64,000 bases of DNA from Dastarcus helophoroides (GCA_028583605.1 CM053327.1:17347629-17411628); one strand, 5' to 3'. Shown: positions 12,580 through 24,894, counted from the stretch's first letter. The notes: generated from the letters alone by a model not told the origin. Translations and numbers: made by a program.

Positions 12580-13570
12580 TAGTAAAAGATGTTGACTTTA
12601 AAATTAAAATTTTGCCCACATGCGGCACCGTAAAAAAGGAAAAATTTGGTAAAATCATATATTAAACGCTCAAACACTGAAAATTTTGGAAAAAAAACTA
12701 GACAATTTTAGACAAAAATAACAACTTCTAGAATATATAAATTTATTTAAAAAAAAAATCAAAATTTTCATACATAAATTGAACATTTCGAAAGTTTTTC
12801 TACCACATTTGAGATTTAGAGAAAAAGAGTAGAAATTTCGAGTAAAAACCCAACATATTTTTAAGAAATTGAAATTTGGAATTGAAATTCTGGGAAGGAA
12901 GTAAAAACGGGAAATTTCTGTTTTGAGAAAAAAAGTCGAAGATTCGAAATAAACTATATTAATTTATAACACAAGTCCACAAAAAAGTGGTGTGTGCTGG
13001 GGGCCGGAATATGGTTTTCTAAGTTATTTTTTCCCGCTGAATACGAATTTGAAGTCAAAAGTAGGGGTCAATGAGCAAATAATCAAGAAAACCCCAAAAA
13101 ACCGATAAAAATGTCGTCACTTTTATCAGTTTTTGTGTTTTTGTGATTATTTGCTCATTGAACCCCAATTTTGACTTCAGTTTCGTGTTCAGCGGGGAAA
13201 AATACCCCAGAAAAATAATAGTCTGGCCCCCAGCACACACCATTTTTTTTGTGAACCTGTGCACAGGTCCACAAAAAAAGTGTTTATATTGTTTATAATC
13301 AAAATTTTAGGAAAGCAATAAAAATAGACTGTTAATACGGGCTTTTAAAAAAAGAAGACATTTCCAGAAAACATTCGAATGTTAAAAAGAAAATGGCTAC
13401 TTTCACAAAAAAAGCGCAAAAGATAGAAAAAAATATAATTTTCATAAGAAAGTGTCGAAATTGATAGTTAAACTGAAAATATTTCGAAAAAATCGAACTA
13501 CTGAAAAATAACAAACACAATTAACAGAAAAAGACAAGTTTTCATTGATAATTTCGAGTCTGATATAAAA
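12580..13570. repeat. A-rich ~20-bp tandem array
   Basis: The same degenerate unit as elsewhere, in A-rich polarity (GAAAAAAAGTCGAAG, AAATTTCGAGTAAAAACC). It is split by the foldback at 12975-13282 and ends at a PLE terminal fragment at 13598. I could not find termini for a carrier element. Confidence 0.7.
12975..13282. mobile_element. foldback (long inverted-repeat) element, ~0.28 kb
   Basis: The left arm from about 12979 to 13110 and the right arm from about 13121 to 13255 are inverted copies around a 10-nt centre. The outer arms contain GGTGTGTGCTGGGGGCC and its inverse GGCCCCCAGCACACACC. Matching blocks include TCAATGAGCAAATAATC and its inverse GATTATTTGCTCATTGA. A direct repeat GTCCACAAAAAAGTG (12975-12989 and 13267-13282, one extra A) lies at the two outer edges and could be a target duplication. 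There is no coding capacity. Confidence 0.8.
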
Positions 13571-13597
13571 ATTAAACACGATTTGGGTATTTCTTTT

Positions 13598-13632
13598 TGA
13601 AGATAACCATGGACCAGTCCGCCCCACTAAAA
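13598..13632 (+). repeat. terminal fragment of the Penelope-like element
   Basis: GAAGATAACCATGGACCAGT with the following CCGCCCCACTAAAAAA matches the outermost segment of the PLE terminus at 35483-35520 (inverse) and 29478-29512. The hammerhead-like core is absent. It adjoins the end of an array. Confidence 0.65.
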
Positions 13633-14680
13633 AAAAATCATGATTGTTTAACAAAATTGTTATAAAGACGGTAAATTTGCGCGCCTGTATGTAGGACAGT
13701 CGATACAACATCAATAGAAACGCCCCTGGTTAATTTTAAGCTTTAGCGAAACAAATACTTTTTAAATTTAGCACACTATTCAATTCAAAGAGGTCGTAAG
13801 AGGTTACTAAATTAAAATAAAAACAAAAGATCAAAAAAGATGCCGAAGCTGGTTTCTGGTCTGTAGCAATACTTTCTAATTTGTTGTATTACGCCGACTG
13901 ATATTCCGATCCACTTGGCCCACATTAGTTATTTTAACTTTCATCGTGCATTACGAGTTTTATCGTCGCACTATCATCCTTTTATATTGAATAAGAAAAA
14001 CACCGCCATTAAATTAAAATACTCAGGACGATCATTTTGAATTCAACATATACGAGTAAAAGTATAGAATTAATCCAAATATTTAAGCAACGAGTTTTTT
14101 AATGGTTGTGACAGAAGTCGAGAACATACCACAAAATTAATCACTGTTTACAACATGAATTATTTAAAAGATATTTATAATGTTGTTGCTTATGTAGTAC
14201 ATCAATACTATCCATCTTTGGAACGTGTTCGCATTTTAATGGGTTTTCCTTGCATATCTACTTTGCCTAAGATTGTATCTTAAGTTATTTGCCTTGGTTT
14301 TTAATTTGTCACTGATATCGTGGCTTCAAACTTATTGAAAATTACCTAAACAAACCGAAGGCAAAAACCGTAGGTACCTGAGGCAAAGAGAGAGAATTAT
14401 GTAACGAACATAGCGCAAGAGATATACAAGGTGTGTTCCGTTTTAAGTGCCTGAAATGAAACAGGTGATAGAAAAAAAACAATTTTAAACAAAAAGTCTC
14501 CTATGAACATGTATCCGGAAACTCTTAATACAAAAGATATTTCAAATTTGAATTAAAAAAAAGTTTTTACTTTTTCTTTTTCAAGTTTTCTAAGATATTT
14601 AAACCAAATTTTGCACACATGGTGCATGAATGAAGGATCGCAAACTAAGTTTCTATCTCAACCAGTGCTGGAGTTACGAG

Positions 14681-17613
14681 TAGAGAATTTGATCTCAGCA
14701 TCCTGATTTTCGGGATCCCGGGATCCCGACCGCTTTTTAATCCCGAAATTTTCGGGAATACATTTTTTCGATCCCGGGATTTTCAAGATTGGCATCATTT
14801 TAAAAAAGTTGTAAAATAGACTGCATCCATAGAAAGGCTCAGTGTCAATGTTATCAACAAAATTACTTGTCTATGTTTTAATATAAAATAGAAGAAGTTT
14901 TATTCCAAACAAGCAGCAGTGCTATGGATTTCCTATGCTTGGTTTGACATAAAATTTTTGCATCTCGAACTAAAAGGTTTGGTGATGAGACACCGGACGC
15001 GTAATTTTTCAGATTAAGGGGGAGTAAGGGGGTCAATAGAGTGTGACAAGGGCGAGGCGAGTCATAAGCTTCGTGACGTCACAAAGTTCCGACTTTTTTT
15101 AAAGAATTTCACCTTTTTAAAAGTTTCGAATATTTTCCAAAAATTTCGTGTCTGAAAATTTAACTTTTTGAAAATTTAGTTTTCAATTTCGATATTTTGT
15201 TGAAAAATTTGATTTTTAAAACATTTTGACATTTTTTAATAATTTCGACATTTTTGTTTGAAAATTTCATAATTTTCCTATTTTAATCCTTTTCTCGAAG
15301 TTTAAACTTTTTGCGAATATCAACTCTTTTTTCAAAATTTCGATCCTTTTCAGAAAATTTTGAAAAATAAATTTTTCATAAAGAGTCGATATTCACAAAA
15401 AGTTTGAATTTCGAAAAAAAGGATTGATCCTTTTCTAAAAATTTAGACTTATTTGAAAAAAAGTTTAAAATTTTACTTGTTTTGAGAATTTTGACTTATA
15501 AATGTTTTGATTTATTTTCGAAAATTTAGACTCTTAAAAATTTTAATTTTTTTAAGATTTAGTTAACTTCGAACTTTTGTTGTTTAAAAATACTCATTTT
15601 TTCCAAAATTTGAACTTTTTGAACATTTTTGAACTCTTCAAAATTTCGCTTTTTTCGAAATTTAAAATTGTTTGAAAATTTCAATATTTTTTAAATTATA
15701 AAAATGTTTGGTTATTTCTAAAAATGTTGGCTTTATTAGTTTTCAAAATTTTGAGTTTTCCCATAACTTTTTTTTTGAAAATTTAAAGTTTCTTCAAAAT
15801 TCCAATTTTTTTGAGAATGTCGATTGTTTACAATCGGGGGATTTTTTGAAATTTTAAAAATATCGTCATTTTTAAAAATTTTTGAATAGATCGACATTTT
15901 TTTTTAAATGTTGACCTTTTTCGGAAACTTCATTTTAAAAAATAGAACTTTCTTCAAAATATCAATTATCCAAAATTTTCATTCTTTTCGATAATTATTT
16001 TTGAAAATTTGAACTTTTTTGTTACTTTTGGGCTTTCTTTAGTATGAAGACTTTCCAAAAAATTCGCTTTATTTTGAAAATTTGACCGAAAATTTTTTAG
16101 ACTCGATTTTTTTTTCAAAATTTTGACCATTTTTGCAATCTTATTCATTTTTCAAGATTTTAAGTTTTCTGAAAATTAAAATTTTTTTAAAAATTATCTT
16201 TTTCTTCAAATGTTCAAATTTTCAAATGTCAATTTTGTTAAAGTGTTGAATTTTTTTTTACAATGTCGATTATTTTTTTAAAATCTTGGAAATTTTAACT
16301 TCCCATGAAAATGTTTACATTATTCAAAATTACGATTTTTTCCAAAATTTTACGTTTTTTTTTAAAATTCTTATTCTTTTCAAAATTTTAATCTTTTTTT
16401 TTGAAAATTTCTATTTGACTTCTTGATTTTTTAAATTTCAACTTTTTTTTTAATTCCGTCCTATTTTCTCAAATTTAAACTTTTTTAAAAATTTCATTTT
16501 TTTTAAATCTCAATATCTTTTGTTTCAATTTTAAATTCGAAGTGTAGACCGTTTTTGAAAATGCTATTTTAAAACTTGGATTATCTTAATAAATTTCCTT
16601 TTTTGGTCAAAATTTGTACTTAAAAAAATCTTAGTTTAACTTCAATTATTTAAACTTAAAAATTCAGAGAATATTTTCTATAAATTTCAAGTTTATCGAA
16701 ATTTCTATCTTTTCCTGAAACTTCCCAGTATAAGCTCAAAGTTTTTTTTTTTTTTTAAATCAACGTTAAAACTGAAAGTTCAAATTTAAAATTTCAGCTT
16801 TTTTAAAATTATGAATTTTTTCCAAAATTTCGCTTTCTCATATTTTAGAATTTCTGAGATTACCGATTTCTTTAATGTTTGAATCTTACTTGAAACATCA
16901 ATTTTTTTTAAATCTCAGGGTTTTTCTGGAAATTTTAATTTTCTATGAAAATTTTGAGTTTTCAAATTTCGACACCTTTTAAAAATTTCGACTTTAGAAT
17001 AATAATGATTTGTTAAATAAATTTGACTTTTAAAATTTTTGACTTTTTGAAAAATTACGTTCATTTTTTTTATTCTATCTTTTTCTCCTTATCTTAAATT
17101 TTTCAATCCTATTTCGTAAATCTCTTTTTTTTCCAAAATTTCGATATTCTACATTTCTACTACTTCTCAAGATTGCGCCCCCCTTTTTTTTTTGATAATT
17201 TTAACTTTTAAATTTCACACTTTTTCCAAAATTTTAGCTTTAAAAATTTTAAGCATTTTTAAAGGCTTTCTTTTCCGATCATTAAAATTTTCTTCAGTAT
17301 TTAAACTTTTAAAAAATTCGGCTTTTTTGAACATTTGAATATTTCAAGTTTACGACTTTTTTTAATTTAGTTTATCTTTCAAAATTGAAAATTGGAAAAG
17401 AGTTTCGAGATTTCTCAAACAAATTCTCACATTTATTTTTGCACTATTTTATAAATTTAGATTTAATTCAAAATCTAAAAATATGAAAATTTCGAGTTTT
17501 GATTTTACAGATTTGCAACCCCCAATACCGAAATAATCCCGGGATCCCGGGATTAGCTGAATATAATCTCAAAATCCCGGGATTGAAAATAAAAACCGGG
17601 GTCGAATTCCCTA
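14681..17613. mobile_element. non-autonomous hAT-like element with array cargo, 2.9 kb
   Basis: It is flanked by a perfect 8-bp direct repeat GTTACGAG (14673-14680 and 17614-17621). Termini are TAGAGAATTTGATC and, inverted from the right, TAGGGAATTCGACC. Both ends carry sub-terminal palindromes built from CGGGATCCCGGGAT (about 14717-14730 and 17538-17552) and further ATCCCGGGAT copies. The interior from about 15080 to 17500 is T-rich array. There is no transposase. The termini differ from the CAGGG family at 9032 and 45884, so more than one hAT family carries the array. Confidence 0.85.
15080..17500. repeat. T-rich ~20-bp tandem array inside the hAT-like element
   Basis: TTTCGACATTTTT, AAAATTTCGATCC and AAATTTTGACTT variants recur at about 18-21 bp. 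A local inverted pair lies at about 15310-15420, where a short A-rich segment mirrors the neighbouring T-rich one. No gene is supported. Confidence 0.85.
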
Positions 17614-18369
17614 GTTACGAGTAATCTGTGATATTATTGTAGGAAAAACGCGGTACACTACTTGAGAAATGAAATGAAATACCTGTTTTGGGTAAAGTAT
17701 TTAATTTTGAATAAATGTTATTTTTTGACATTTTTCCGTATTTGCCACTGGTTGCGTCATGTCGTTGGTTTTGGAAAAAACATCACTCTCACTTTTACTT
17801 TCACTAAGGAAAGTTCCAAAAATTTAAATTCTGTCACAATAGTGACAAATATGAAAGAACTTTATCCAAAACTGTTAATTCATTTAATCTTATCCAGGGT
17901 CGTAGCATCTTCAACTTACCCCTCTTTGTGTCGGTCATTATTTAAAGACCTGCATACATTGTATTCGAACAGTTCCTACGTAAAACATAAGGTAGTAAAT
18001 GTCAAAAAAAATGTCAAGAAAAAACTCTTCCGCAGAATTAAACGCTTTATCCAAAATTTTTTTATTTCATTTTGTTTAGTGGCGTAGTACTTTTTTTTTC
18101 AAAACAATTCGCAGATTACCCGCAACTCCGCCACTGGTTGAGATAGAAACTTAGTTTTCTCTTATTTTATGATTCTTCATCTACACACCATGTGTGCAAT
18201 ATTTAGTTTAAATAACTCTGAAAACTTGAAAATGAAACAATAAAAACTTTTTTTTATTCAAATTTTAACACCTTGTATATTTTTTACTAAGAGTTTCCGG
18301 ATACATGTTCATAGGAAACTTTTTCCTTAAAATTACTTTTTCTATCACCTGCAAAATGGCATCTATCTA

Positions 18370-19790
18370 CATAGGCGTAGTTGGAACAGGGCAGGTCGAA
18401 ATAGAAGGTTCCCTTCGCCCTCTGTGGAAATTTTAGGGCAAATCGACCAGCCGACGTAAAAGGACGTTTTCAAATTCTTACAAACAAAAACTAATGTCAA
18501 AGTTATGTTAAGGACGCGCTAATTACCCGATAGAAGCGTAACGTATACTCCACTCTCGAGAGAGACGCGATCATTCGAGGATCAACCGCGGGGGCGTCGA
18601 TAGACGTACCTTTATTTCAGCTGGTTCAATTCTCGCCTTCACACTTGCGTACTAATTGTTCGATTGAAACATAAAATTTACTCACAAACAAAGTTTTTTC
18701 CACATGAGTAACTTAAACGCTAATTTTATATTATGGTCTTGATTTGATAATAATGTTTTACTTCAACGATGAATGATCTATGCCACGCAATCAGAGAATT
18801 TGTTGTTACCAGGAGTTATGGCTTGTTTGCCCCTAAAATAACGAATTATTTTGTTTTTCAATTTTCTGTCTTTATTGGGCCTTCCGAATACATGGTTAAA
18901 GTTAATACCATAAGTATCATGTTCTCCTTTTTCAACAAATGGGCACTAATTCAGGTTTTCAAAATTTAATCAAAAGTGTCTACTAATTTTGTCATATGTA
19001 AACACCACACGTCTAACTTTTGATCCAAAAAACTGTTTGTCTTAGCGATTTTTAAGGTTAATTTTAACAAACATTGAAAGTATGATAGTTTATAGCACCT
19101 ACAAATATTAAAATATCTGTTTGGAAGATGAAAGACCTACACGTGAATCGGCTATTTCAAAACAACCCAAAAATAAAAGTAAACAAACGGCAAAGGAGGC
19201 ACTTCGCTAATTTGTGGGAAGAAATATTCTAAAAATAAACTGATAGGGGAAACGGGCAACCTACACTTTAAACTAATTGGAAGTCTGTTGCACAATGAAA
19301 ACTTTCACCGTTCATTAATATTTATGTTTACGGAATATAAATGGTAGTGCTAAGGACGCTATGCCATAAACAATCCTGTGCGTTTGTGCAAAGAAGATTT
19401 CCAGTTAATTGACTGTTTATCTAATGTATTTCACATTCAGACAACGAAAGCCGTAGTGTGTAACTGAATTATTACAGACTATAATATGTGTGTCACTGGA
19501 TTTATTGCAAAATTCATTGGTTTAACCTCTCTGCTGGAGAATGAAAAACATTTTTATCTACTATTTAACTCCAAAAGATTTCGATGCGTTTCCTAGAAAA
19601 CATTACTAACACGAACATGTAATTAAAGTTAACTAGCATTACTGCAGCACATAAATTAGTTAGTAAATACTTATGACGATCTGGACGATAGTTATATAAC
19701 TTCATTTAAACACTAATCTTTTTCACTTCCAGATTCTGAACTCGGTAAGCTAATGTTAAAAAACATTTTGTGTAATCCCCTAACCTCTTT
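18370..19790. other. mostly unassigned, one interspersed repeat copy
   Basis: Non-array sequence with a somewhat CpG-richer patch near 18520-18610. Apart from the repeat copy at 18808-18960, I recognise nothing here. Confidence 0.4.
18808..18960 (+). repeat. interspersed ~130-150-bp repeat, copy 1
   Basis: Shares GTTACCAGGAGTTATGGCT-like sequence and TTTATTGGGCCTTCCGAATA followed by CATGGTTAAAGTTAAT with copies near 24920-25015 and 54186-54320. The copies are diverged. No coding capacity or termini were identified. Confidence 0.6.
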
Positions 19791-19805
19791 GATAGGATTT
19801 TATGT

Positions 19806-20280
19806 GTGAATCAACCACGGATTGTCGCCCTGGATATCTCAAAAGCCTTCGACAGAGTCTGGCACCGATCTAGTCTCGCCAAATTAACATCTTATGGACT
19901 TCCACCGGGTCTCTTGCATTTGATATCCAGTTTCCTCTGCGACAGATCTCTTCAGGTCGTGGTTGATGGTATCTCATCTGATTTTGAGATATTTGCGATT
20001 AATACAGGAGTACCCAGGGGTCTCTTCTGTTGCCTACTTTGTTTGTATTATACATAAACGATCTCTTAACTTCAACTTCCAATCCGATATATACCTACAC
20101 ATATGTGGTGTCATCTTTTTTCTCCCTAAGAAAATATCAAGGGATAATACAACCAATATCTTCATGGACAGTAAAATTCTCCTTATGGGACCAATCTTTC
20201 TATTCTAGGAGTAAATACGAGCACTAACTTCTCTTAGAACGACCATGTGCGCGCGATTGCCAAGTCCGCCTTTCAGAAGC
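19806..20280 (+). pseudogene. Jockey/CR1-like reverse transcriptase fragment
   Basis: The frame PRIVALDISKAFDRVWH followed by LTSYGLPPGLLHLISSF is RT palm motif A (D-x-x-K-A-F-D) of non-LTR reverse transcriptases. It continues with FAINTGVPRG (motif B), then after a frameshift LFVLYINDLL. The YADD catalytic box (motif C) is lost in a deletion near 20110. Homology resumes with the equivalents of SILGVN and DHVRAIAKSA at 20200-20280, then stops abruptly at a C-run. It is the same family as 31600-34084. The 3' end of the same family is found at 22650, beyond an inserted array. Confidence 0.85.
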
Positions 20281-20282
20281 TT

Positions 20283-22635
20283 CCCCCCCCCCCTCGACTC
20301 GTAAAGCTACCGAAATTGCGCATTTAATTATTAGTACTTTTCTTGAATTTTCGACATTTATTGATAATCTCAATTTTTTTCACATTTCGTGATTTTTCAC
20401 TTAATTAGCCTTTTTAATTTATGCATGGCAGATGTTAATTTTCTCTGGAAAATTTCGAATTTTCTCCCCAAATTTTGATTTTCTGAAATCCCCATCGTTT
20501 TATCGAAATTTCAAATTATTTTCAAAATCTGTTTTGCTTTTGAGATTTTTTTTAACTTAATCTCTTTTTCGAAATGTCGCTAGTTTTCTCAGAACCAGTC
20601 TTATTTTTAGAAATTTTGATTTTATTTCAAATCCAATTCTTTGTGTTCCTAAAAATCTCCATTTTTTTCGTCGAAGGTTCTCTTTATCTCAAACTTTTAA
20701 TTTTTTTCAAAATTCGTTTTTTAGAAACAATTATATTTAAAATTTAACTTTGTGTGCTAAATTGCCATTTTTTTCTCGAGGTTTCGTTCTTCTTCTCGAC
20801 ATTCATCTTTTTCTTTAGATTTTCATTACTATTTTTGTTAGTTTTTTTTTGTTAATTTTGACTTTATTCACAAAATTCGACTTTGTTTCTTGAGGCTCTC
20901 TGAAAGACTTCGAAATTTCACTTGAAATTTCAAACCGTTTTCTCAAAATTTTGTCTATTTTTCCGAAATTCCTTTATTTTTCGTAGCGTTGGAACTTTTC
21001 TGAAAATTTTAATGTTCTAGAATCTAACTTTCTAAAAATTGACTGGTTTCTTAGAATCTCAATGCAGATGACGAGACATCTTTTGCTAACCTTTTTAGAT
21101 TAGTACGCTTGAAAATGCCAATTCTGCTGGCGAAATACGTATCGCGTAATTATTTACTTAATTGCCGATGTGGTCAAGGGGTGAAACCTTCTTTGGACTT
21201 AATCACAAGCCACAATGTTTAGTTCAGTGCTTTAGTGGTTCCTTAGAGTTTGCTTCTTTCTCGAAATTTTGATTTTTATCCCAAAATTCGATATTTGATA
21301 TCTCTGGAAGTTTCAACTTTTTGCTTGAAATCCGTCTTTTTACCGAAATTTTGATTTTATTTCTTAAAATTAGTCTATTTTTTAAAATTAGTCTTTTTTT
21401 TTAAATTTTCATTTCCATCAAAAATTCGAAATTTCGCCTTTATTTTCAAAATTCATTTTTTAAGTTCTTTTAAAAATAGTGTTTTTTTTAAATTCCTCTA
21501 TTTTTCTTAATACTCTCTTTTTTCGAAATTCTACTTTATTTCTTAATGTTAGTCTTTTTCTAATTATTTCGACTTTTTTTTAAACCTTCCAAAAATTTCA
21601 TCTGTTATCTTAAAATTTGCGTCATTTTCGAAATTTCGACTTTTATCTCCCATTATTTTCTGTTTTTAGAATTTTAAACTTTTTCCTTCTTCCTGAAATT
21701 TATACCTTCTTAAAATTCGGTTTATGTTCTCTAAATTCGCTCGGAATGTTAATAAAAAAGCAAAAATTTTGAAAAAAATTGAACTTCTTTACCGAAATTT
21801 AAATATTATCTCAACATTTAAATAAAACAGTTCAAATTCCGAAGAAACTAATTTTGGCAAATTGGGATTTTTTTTAAACTCGTCTTTTTCCGAAAACTGC
21901 AACTATTTTTCACAAAATGCGACTTTTGATAATTTAGACTTTTTTCGATTTTACATTTTTTATCTTTTTAAAAAATGAAATTTGATTTTCTGAAAATTCC
22001 GACTTTTTCAAAATTATAACTTTATATTCTGAGTTCTACTTTCTCAACTTCCTCTTTCTTTTGAAAATTCGGATATTATCTAGAAATTTGATCATTTTTT
22101 TGAAATTTTGACGATATTTTTCGAAAATCATTTTGGTTCTGGTTTTTAGTGATTTTTTTTAATTTAATTTTCTGGATTTCAACTTGTTTCTGCAAATTCA
22201 TCTTATTCTAGAAACAATATGTATCTCGAGATTTGACGTTTTTTTTCTAAAAATTTGTGCCTCCTAAATTTGGCTTTTTCTCAAAATTCATTCATTTTTT
22301 CAAAACTGGAACGAAATTGTAATAAAATTTTATGATTTTGAGAATATTTGGAGAAAAAGCTTTCTTGTAAATTTCGATTATGTTAAAATTGAAATGAAAT
22401 TAAATTCGAGAGAAATATTTCTGAATATTTCAACTTTTTCACAAAATTTATATTTTGGAAATTTCGACTTTAGTTAGAAATTCCAGCATTTCTCGAAATA
22501 TTTTGAAAGGTTCGGATTTTTTCTGGAAATTTCGCTCTTTTTCGAAGTTTAGACTTTAATTTAAAAATTCGATCCTCCAAGTTCGCGCAGTTTAGTGAAA
22601 ATATATAATAGCCGGAAAATGTTCCGGTTTTGTTT
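20283..22635. repeat. T-rich ~20-bp tandem array interrupting a non-LTR element
   Basis: Array units occupy about 20340-21060 and 21240-22570. A non-array island lies near 21065-21240. The right edge (TTCGCGCAGTTTAGTGAAAA near 22581) resembles the right edge of the 46-49.6-kb array (TTTATGCAGTTAGGTAAAAA near 49660), which points to the same carrier family. The left edge is CCCCCCCCCCCTCGACTCG. No clean termini or target duplication were found. Confidence 0.75.
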
Positions 22636-22639
22636 TTTT

Positions 22640-22940
22640 TTTGCTGCCCTCCTCTGAACAAAATCCTGACTGCGGCCATGAACATACAAGACAGTCGGAA
22701 AAGGCAAATTCTTGTGCAAGTCCAGCCTGGCATGGTGAGGAATTCTCTATGGAGACTCATTTTCCTATAGAATTTCCAAACTCTGGAATTCGTTACCGAA
22801 CAGGATTTTTCTCGACAATTACAATTTATCCTTGTTTAAAGGCTTGGTTTATCACCATCTATCTTTATTTCAGCATCCTACTCGCAATGCTCCGAAGGCA
22901 TATTAAAGGTTACCTACCTTAGCGAGTGGATTGAATTTAA
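22640..22940 (+). pseudogene. 3' end of the Jockey/CR1-like element
   Basis: Nucleotide homology to the inverse of 31600-31830 and to 58555-58835 includes ATACAAGACAGTCGGA, AATTCGTTACCGAA (ACTCGTTACCGAA in the other), ATCCTTGTTTAA and GCGAGTGGATT at the very end. It encodes the last residues of ORF2 (HTRQSEKANSCA matches HTRQSEIINSCA in the minus-strand copy) and the 3' UTR. Frames are broken. It is probably the distal half of the copy starting at 19806. Confidence 0.8.
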
Positions 22941-24450
22941 CAGAAATCCAAATCTCGACTCAAAATTCAAAATTACGAGAAACCAAAGATGCAGCTTTAA
23001 ACTCAAAATGTGTAATATTTTTACTTACTATTACTTCTATGTCGGATTTAGAGTTAAAAGTTCGAGTTCAAAAAATGTTATCATTTTATCGCCGGGATTT
23101 TGACTTTAATTCTCGATGAATTCCATTTTCGACTACTGGGTTGAGAGGTCGCATTGTGTGCGTTATAAAGTTTGTTCAATTTTATTTTTACACTGAATTG
23201 ATAATGACGCAATAACCAGCATCCTTAAAAATAACGTTTCCACCAAAACCACAAATCAATTTCTTAAAGATGAATTGTTGCAAAAACCGAACTATTCACA
23301 TGAATCGAATTAAAATGATACGCACAAAATGTTGAAATATGTAACTTCTCATCATTTATTCCCTACAACAATGATGTGAAATTCATTACTAGCGACTCAA
23401 ACTGTATTGCATTAAACTTCAAGAAAGCATTGAACACATAACTCAGGTACATATTGAATTAAATATAACTTCTCTTTCAAAGATCTGTTGAAAAAAATTC
23501 AAGGCTAAAAAAAGCTTCTTAATTAAAATCTCCTTTTATGAAGCTAATCCTTTATCTGATTTCTCTTATTTTGCTGCGTGCTGTGTCGTAATTCGTAACG
23601 GAAACATTTCAACGAAGTTATTTACGTTGAAAGTTGCAGTACGAGAGGAACGTAATTCCGATAAATATTTAATATTCCGCTCTCGTACTTTAATTCAGAA
23701 AAATTGATCCACAACTCGAGAAATACATCCACATTTTAGTTGGGGTGTCTCACTAGGGTCAGATAACTGTTTGCCTCTAACTTCAGAACTTATAAGTTGT
23801 GTTGCTTGCACTGCTGCCGTTGATTTTAATTGGTTTTTCATTATACCCCATAAAAAGAAAAAAAAATGTACTTTTTTGCTCGCATTATTAAGACATCGCC
23901 TTGGCTATTTAGGTTCTTGAGAAAGAAGTTCCAGAAATTAGTGGCAAAATCAACTGTTGATGAAAAGGAGTAACGAAAATTTAGTACACAGGGTGTTTCA
24001 TTCATAATGTCATTAATTTTGAAAAAAAAAATAAGAGCATGATAGAAATTGGTGATAAAAATTTACTTCAGGTATATTTAGGTCGAAAATCAATATTTTC
24101 AAATCATCTTTTAAACCCTTTTTCGGACTATCCTGATTACAAGTGGTTTCGACGTCACTAAATAAGAAAAATCATGCGACAGCTGCTTAATCGTGAACCT
24201 GGGAAAACAAAACATTGCTTAGATGGGTGATTCGCTTTTTTGCATGAAAATTGGACGGTAACGAACGATTGAAATCGCATTACATATTTTAAAAAGAAGT
24301 AGGGTGAAAAGACAAAAAGTTGGTAATTTTTTAAAGGATGTTGTTTACTAACCATTTTTTTACTTCACAGAACCCACAACCCTCACATAATTTAGAAAAT
24401 AATACTGCCTACTCTGAATTTGTTAGCACATTTTTCATGTTTACAACTGT
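22941..24450. other. no recognisable gene
   Basis: AT-rich non-array sequence. ACAGGGTGTTTCATTCA near 23990 looks like a TE terminus, but I found no partner end. Confidence 0.35.
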
Positions 24451-24454
24451 TCAA

Positions 24455-24740
24455 TATGCTCCGAAATTAAATATTCCGGCTGCCTAAGCGTTGAACATTA
24501 ATTTTGAGGACGCATCCTTATTATTTATTTTTCAGGATTCATGTTTTTGTTTGTGTCAAGACTTGTTCATTATTTCTATAGGATTTTTTGTTTAATTATT
24601 TCTTCGAATTTCTGTTTTACTTTTTATCGGACTGAGTTGATTAACGAAACCAAAAATGTTAACTAGATGCAAGTATTTTCATATTGGTTTTAAGTATTTC
24701 AAAATGAAAATAATTAAATATGTTAAAAAAATTATTGTTG
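24455..24740 (+). repeat. interspersed repeat shared with 63.5 kb
   Basis: TATGCTCCGAAATTAAATAT, then GAACATTAATTTTGAGGACG and CATCCT, match 63486-63555 (TATGCTTCGAAATTAAATAA, AAACATTAATTTTGGGGATG, CATCCT). Both are followed by TTTTCATATT and GGTTTTAAGT-like sequence. The 24.4-kb copy has extra sequence between the two blocks. Confidence 0.65.
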
Positions 24741-24894
24741 TTCATTAGTTAGCGACGTTTCGCTTTGGCTAGTCTATTTTACTATTGCAACTCTAATGAG
24801 TGAGTCGAAACGTAATAAGCTGATAAGCTATAGTCGTAAGCAATTGGTTGATCATTAGCGACATGTCAGGGAGAATTTATGAATTGATTTGCCT

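Larger units (their letters stand above)
14431..18355. mobile_element. long terminal-inverted-repeat element, split by a hAT-like insertion
   Basis: A left arm (about 14440-14680) and a right arm (about 18107-18355) are inverted copies over roughly 240 bp. Shared blocks include CCTATGAACATGTATCCGG, TTGCACACATGGTG and AAGTTTCTATCTCAACCAGT. The hAT-like insertion 14681-17613 sits at the inner edge of the left arm. Removing it and one GTTACGAG rejoins GAGTTACGAG with TAATCTGTG, which matches the right arm (GAGTTGCGGGTAATCTGCG in inverse). The original element was therefore about 1 kb. A 141-residue ORF at 17662-18087 lies between the arms, but it shows no domain and looks like chance AT-rich frame. 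Confidence 0.75.

Noticed and set aside
17662..18087. 141-residue ORF on the plus strand
   Set aside because: It lies between the inverted arms of a transposon-like element, has AT-driven composition and shows no recognisable domain.
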